In this document: one piece after another, positions 41,304 to 42,889 of the stretch
Layout: each line of letters starts with the position of its first letter
How positions within the stretch are numbered: position 1 is the first letter of the stretch
Notes under the pieces: generated by a model
What the model was told of the DNA's origin: nothing
The model's database searches: none
What the model saw: only the letters and a program-made list of their open reading frames with translations
Made by a program: the position numbers and the translations under genes
DNA from: Prosthecobacter debontii
GTDB lineage: Bacteria; Verrucomicrobiota; Verrucomicrobiia; Verrucomicrobiales; Akkermansiaceae
Assembly (NCBI GenBank): GCA_945862245.1
Contig: CAMAXN010000004.1
Location: 64,442-107,330, forward strand
Direction: 5' to 3'
Length of the DNA: 42,889 bases

Positions 41304-41585
41304 TCACTCCCAGCTCCGTATCGTCTTCGCGATCGCGTCTTCGGCTCCAGCCTCAGTGCGGATAAAAATTTCCTGCAGGCCTTTCTCGGTCTGAGTGACA
41401 GCCTTAAGCCCACCAGGAACTTTTCGCTGGATGCGCACCGATCCGGTCGAGCTTCCAGCACTAAGTGATTTTCCGCCGTAGGAGCGTCCAATAATCAATC
41501 CGGATACACCCGCCAATGCCTCGATGCGCTTCATCGCGGATTTGCATTCCTTGGAGGTCGTCTGGTGGCGTCCGCGTGAGGGCAT
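41304..41585 (-). CDS. Small protein, possibly DUF2103-like
   Basis: The 93-residue protein is basic, with 'MKRIEALAGVSGLIIGRSYG', 'GSVRIQRKVPGGLKAVTQT' and 'GLQEIFIRTEAGAEDAIAKTI'. The order of a helix, an 'IIGR' strand, an 'R.....GGLK....' hairpin and a 'QEIFI.T' strand recalls DUF2103 (small predicted metal-binding proteins), but the match is from memory and weak. A start at 41534 (MKRIEAL) would remove 17 residues. It lies 11 bases after the thiol dioxygenase-like gene on the same strand, so the two are probably cotranscribed. Confidence 0.5.
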   Translation of the reverse strand: MPSRGRHQTTSKECKSAMKRIEALAGVSGLIIGRSYGGKSLSAGSSTGSVRIQRKVPGGLKAVTQTEKGLQEIFIRTEAGAEDAIAKTIRSWE

Positions 41586-41596
41586 TGGCTATTTCC

Positions 41597-42331
41597 TCAA
41601 GAAACCTCTGCCTCGAAGATGTCTTTGTGTCCTTGGAGGGGTTCGGATGCGAGCTTGAACCAGCGGCTCAGCTCGGCTCGCTCGTCATTGTAAGGCGGGG
41701 TGAAAATATCTACGAGTTGCGTAACTTTCAGCGCCTTGAGAGTGTGGATGTTCCGGGCTTTTGCCGTGAGCGTCGAGATGTCGTTTTTTTTAAGCGTGGC
41801 CTGTCCGGCGAGTTTTAGCAGTTGACGGCCGTCAGGCGTTTCGAACTCCGGCAGTTCTACGGGATTGAAGTTGGCGGTCTCAATCTCGCCGGAAGCGCAG
41901 AGGATCATGCCAGTCATGCCAGGGTGGTCATGTGGAAGGATCTGCTCGTCCACATCGAACTGTACCAGGCATAAAGCAAAATCGACACGTTTCTCCAGGT
42001 ATTGGAAATCGACGTTGCCTTGCTCGAGGCGGACTTTTAGCTGGGCGAGACCCTCAGTGAGAACCGGGTCTTCCAGATGCAGGCGGGAGGCGAGCTTGGC
42101 GATTTTCCCTACGTATGCGTCTTGGTTCCATGCATCGAGATGCTGTTTTTCCGCCTCCTTAGCAATGGCTTCGAGAAATGCCTCCCAATGCATCGCACCA
42201 TCGGCAGGGAGCCTACCCTCCGCTGCGTTCGCGCGGGTGGCGAGCGTGCAAAGGGACGGCAGCGCCGTCAGCACCCCGAGAAAGGAAGGGAGGCTTAGGC
42301 TGAGGAACTCGCGGCGGTCGTATTCGTCCAT
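41597..42331 (-). CDS. Tat-exported PCO/ADO-type thiol dioxygenase-like protein
   Basis: PCO/ADO enzymes (plant cysteine oxidases, animal cysteamine dioxygenase) are iron cupins that oxidise thiols to sulfinates with O2. The C-terminal half of this 244-residue protein matches that family: 'ILPHDHPGMTGMILCASGEI' with the iron ligands His134 and His136, 'ARNIHTLKAL' with His196, and 'LVDIFTPPYND' (PPY signature). The N-terminus (start chosen at 42331) carries a twin-arginine signal, 'YDRREFLSLSLPSFLGVL', with a likely cut after ANA (about 36), so the protein should be exported folded to the periplasm. About 80 helical residues lie between signal and cupin. Known relatives are intracellular, so export is unusual. 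Substrate unknown. It is divergent from the helicase gene. Confidence 0.78.
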   Translation of the reverse strand: MDEYDRREFLSLSLPSFLGVLTALPSLCTLATRANAAEGRLPADGAMHWEAFLEAIAKEAEKQHLDAWNQDAYVGKIAKLASRLHLEDPVLTEGLAQLKVRLEQGNVDFQYLEKRVDFALCLVQFDVDEQILPHDHPGMTGMILCASGEIETANFNPVELPEFETPDGRQLLKLAGQATLKKNDISTLTAKARNIHTLKALKVTQLVDIFTPPYNDERAELSRWFKLASEPLQGHKDIFEAEVS

Positions 42332-42421
42332 GGCGAGGTGATGCTGGCAGAAGCGGGCGCATCGCGCCACTGTTCAGTTACAGCTCGTCATTTCCTATCG
42401 GATACAACAGCCTCGCGGTGG

Positions 42422-42889
42422 ATGAGTACGTTCAGGGAATTGGGTATACCGGTGGATCTGGTGAAAGGGTTGGAGGAAATGGGCATTGTCACGCCCACCG
42501 AGGTGCAGGCGAAGTCCATTCCGTTCCTAATAAAAAACGGCGGCGATTTCTGTGCGCAGGCACAGACTGGCACGGGAAAAACCGCTGCCTTCGGCCTACC
42601 CCTTCTTACCAAGATCGACCCGAAGAAACCCGTAATCCAAGGCCTCGTCATCGCGCCCACGCGGGAGCTGGCGAAGCAGATCGGCAAGCACTTGTTCCGC
42701 TACACGAAGTTTTCTGAGAAAATTTTCATCGAGGTCTTGGCGGGCGGCGAGCCGATGGATGGCCAGATCGCGCGGCTCCAACGGCCCACTCACATCATTG
42801 TCGCGACGCCGGGTCGTTTGCTCGATTTGATCAAAAGGAAAGCACTCACCCTCGTGAACGTGAAGCACCTGGTGCTCGACGAGGCGGAC
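42422..42889 (+). CDS. DEAD-box RNA helicase, N-terminal part (3' end outside window)
   Basis: The visible 156 residues contain the first RecA-like domain in order: 'FRELGIP' and the Q motif 'GIVTPTEVQ' (Gln29), motif I 'AQTGTGKT' (47-54), Ia 'PTREL' (79-83), 'GG' (108-109), Ib 'TPGR' (129-132) and motif II DEAD (153-156) at the very edge of the window. The start at 42422 (MSTFRELG) gives the usual short N-terminus. Such helicases (RhlE/CsdA/DbpA group) remodel RNA in ribosome assembly and decay; the C-terminal part needed to tell them apart is not in the window. Confidence 0.93.
   Translation, partial: MSTFRELGIPVDLVKGLEEMGIVTPTEVQAKSIPFLIKNGGDFCAQAQTGTGKTAAFGLPLLTKIDPKKPVIQGLVIAPTRELAKQIGKHLFRYTKFSEKIFIEVLAGGEPMDGQIARLQRPTHIIVATPGRLLDLIKRKALTLVNVKHLVLDEAD

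Overview
The window looks like a stretch of chromosome from a free-living Verrucomicrobiota bacterium, probably near Verrucomicrobiales. I infer this from gene content rather than from a marker search. It carries secreted FG-GAP/VCBS, DUF1080 and SHD1-type proteins, a cytochrome c/copper monooxygenase gene with a 'DLxxW...FYR' module, and palindromic repeats between genes. Shine-Dalgarno sequences are weak and GTG/TTG starts are frequent. It is mainly a housekeeping region. I see no phage, CRISPR array, transposase or toxin-antitoxin pair.

Layout. 1-1.1 kb: end of rpsA with a clear terminator. 1.3-6 kb: an epimerase, then leftward ispE, pgeF, a MarR regulator and prfA. 6.3-12.2 kb: a secreted seven-repeat FG-GAP protein; a leftward HPr-leuB-outer membrane factor cluster; two secreted proteins of unknown role. 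12.5-15.2 kb: divergent avtA and a PatB-like beta-lyase, separated by a four-hairpin palindromic element. 15.2-20 kb: leftward recN-fmt and manA-amidase pairs. 20.3-22.5 kb: a DUF1080 protein, and a lipoprotein metallopeptidase preceded by a small frameshifted gene. 22.6-27 kb: dapB, a degenerate HtrA-like lipoprotein, a short RlmB-like methyltransferase and an ATP-grasp-like protein. 27-31.2 kb: leftward ptsN-type EIIA, argS and a CBS/DRTGG pyrophosphatase. 31.4-34 kb: tRNA-Leu(UAA), followed by what looks like an inserted segment with an interrupted monooxygenase gene and three tandem repeats. 34-42.9 kb: mnmA, a GYF_2/CD225 plus DUF2752 pair, argB, a CHASE2-like membrane protein, tmk, an M32 carboxypeptidase, an RRM protein, a Tat-exported thiol dioxygenase-like protein and the start of a DEAD-box helicase.

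How the genes work together. Translation and RNA maturation are heavily represented: rpsA, prfA, fmt, argS, tRNA-Leu, mnmA, the RlmB-like enzyme, the RRM protein and the helicase. Amino-acid metabolism is represented by leuB, avtA, dapB, argB and the PatB-like lyase. HPr and an EIIA-Ntr-type protein suggest a regulatory phosphotransfer system; no enzyme I or sugar permease is visible.

Most interesting observations: a Tat-signal PCO/ADO-type thiol dioxygenase; an HtrA-like lipoprotein that has lost all three catalytic residues; an in-frame amber codon in the signal peptide of the monooxygenase gene; a frameshifted small gene hidden before the metallopeptidase; and two families of structured intergenic repeats, one of which supplies the end of a coding sequence. 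I found no convincing multi-gene system that is wholly new.
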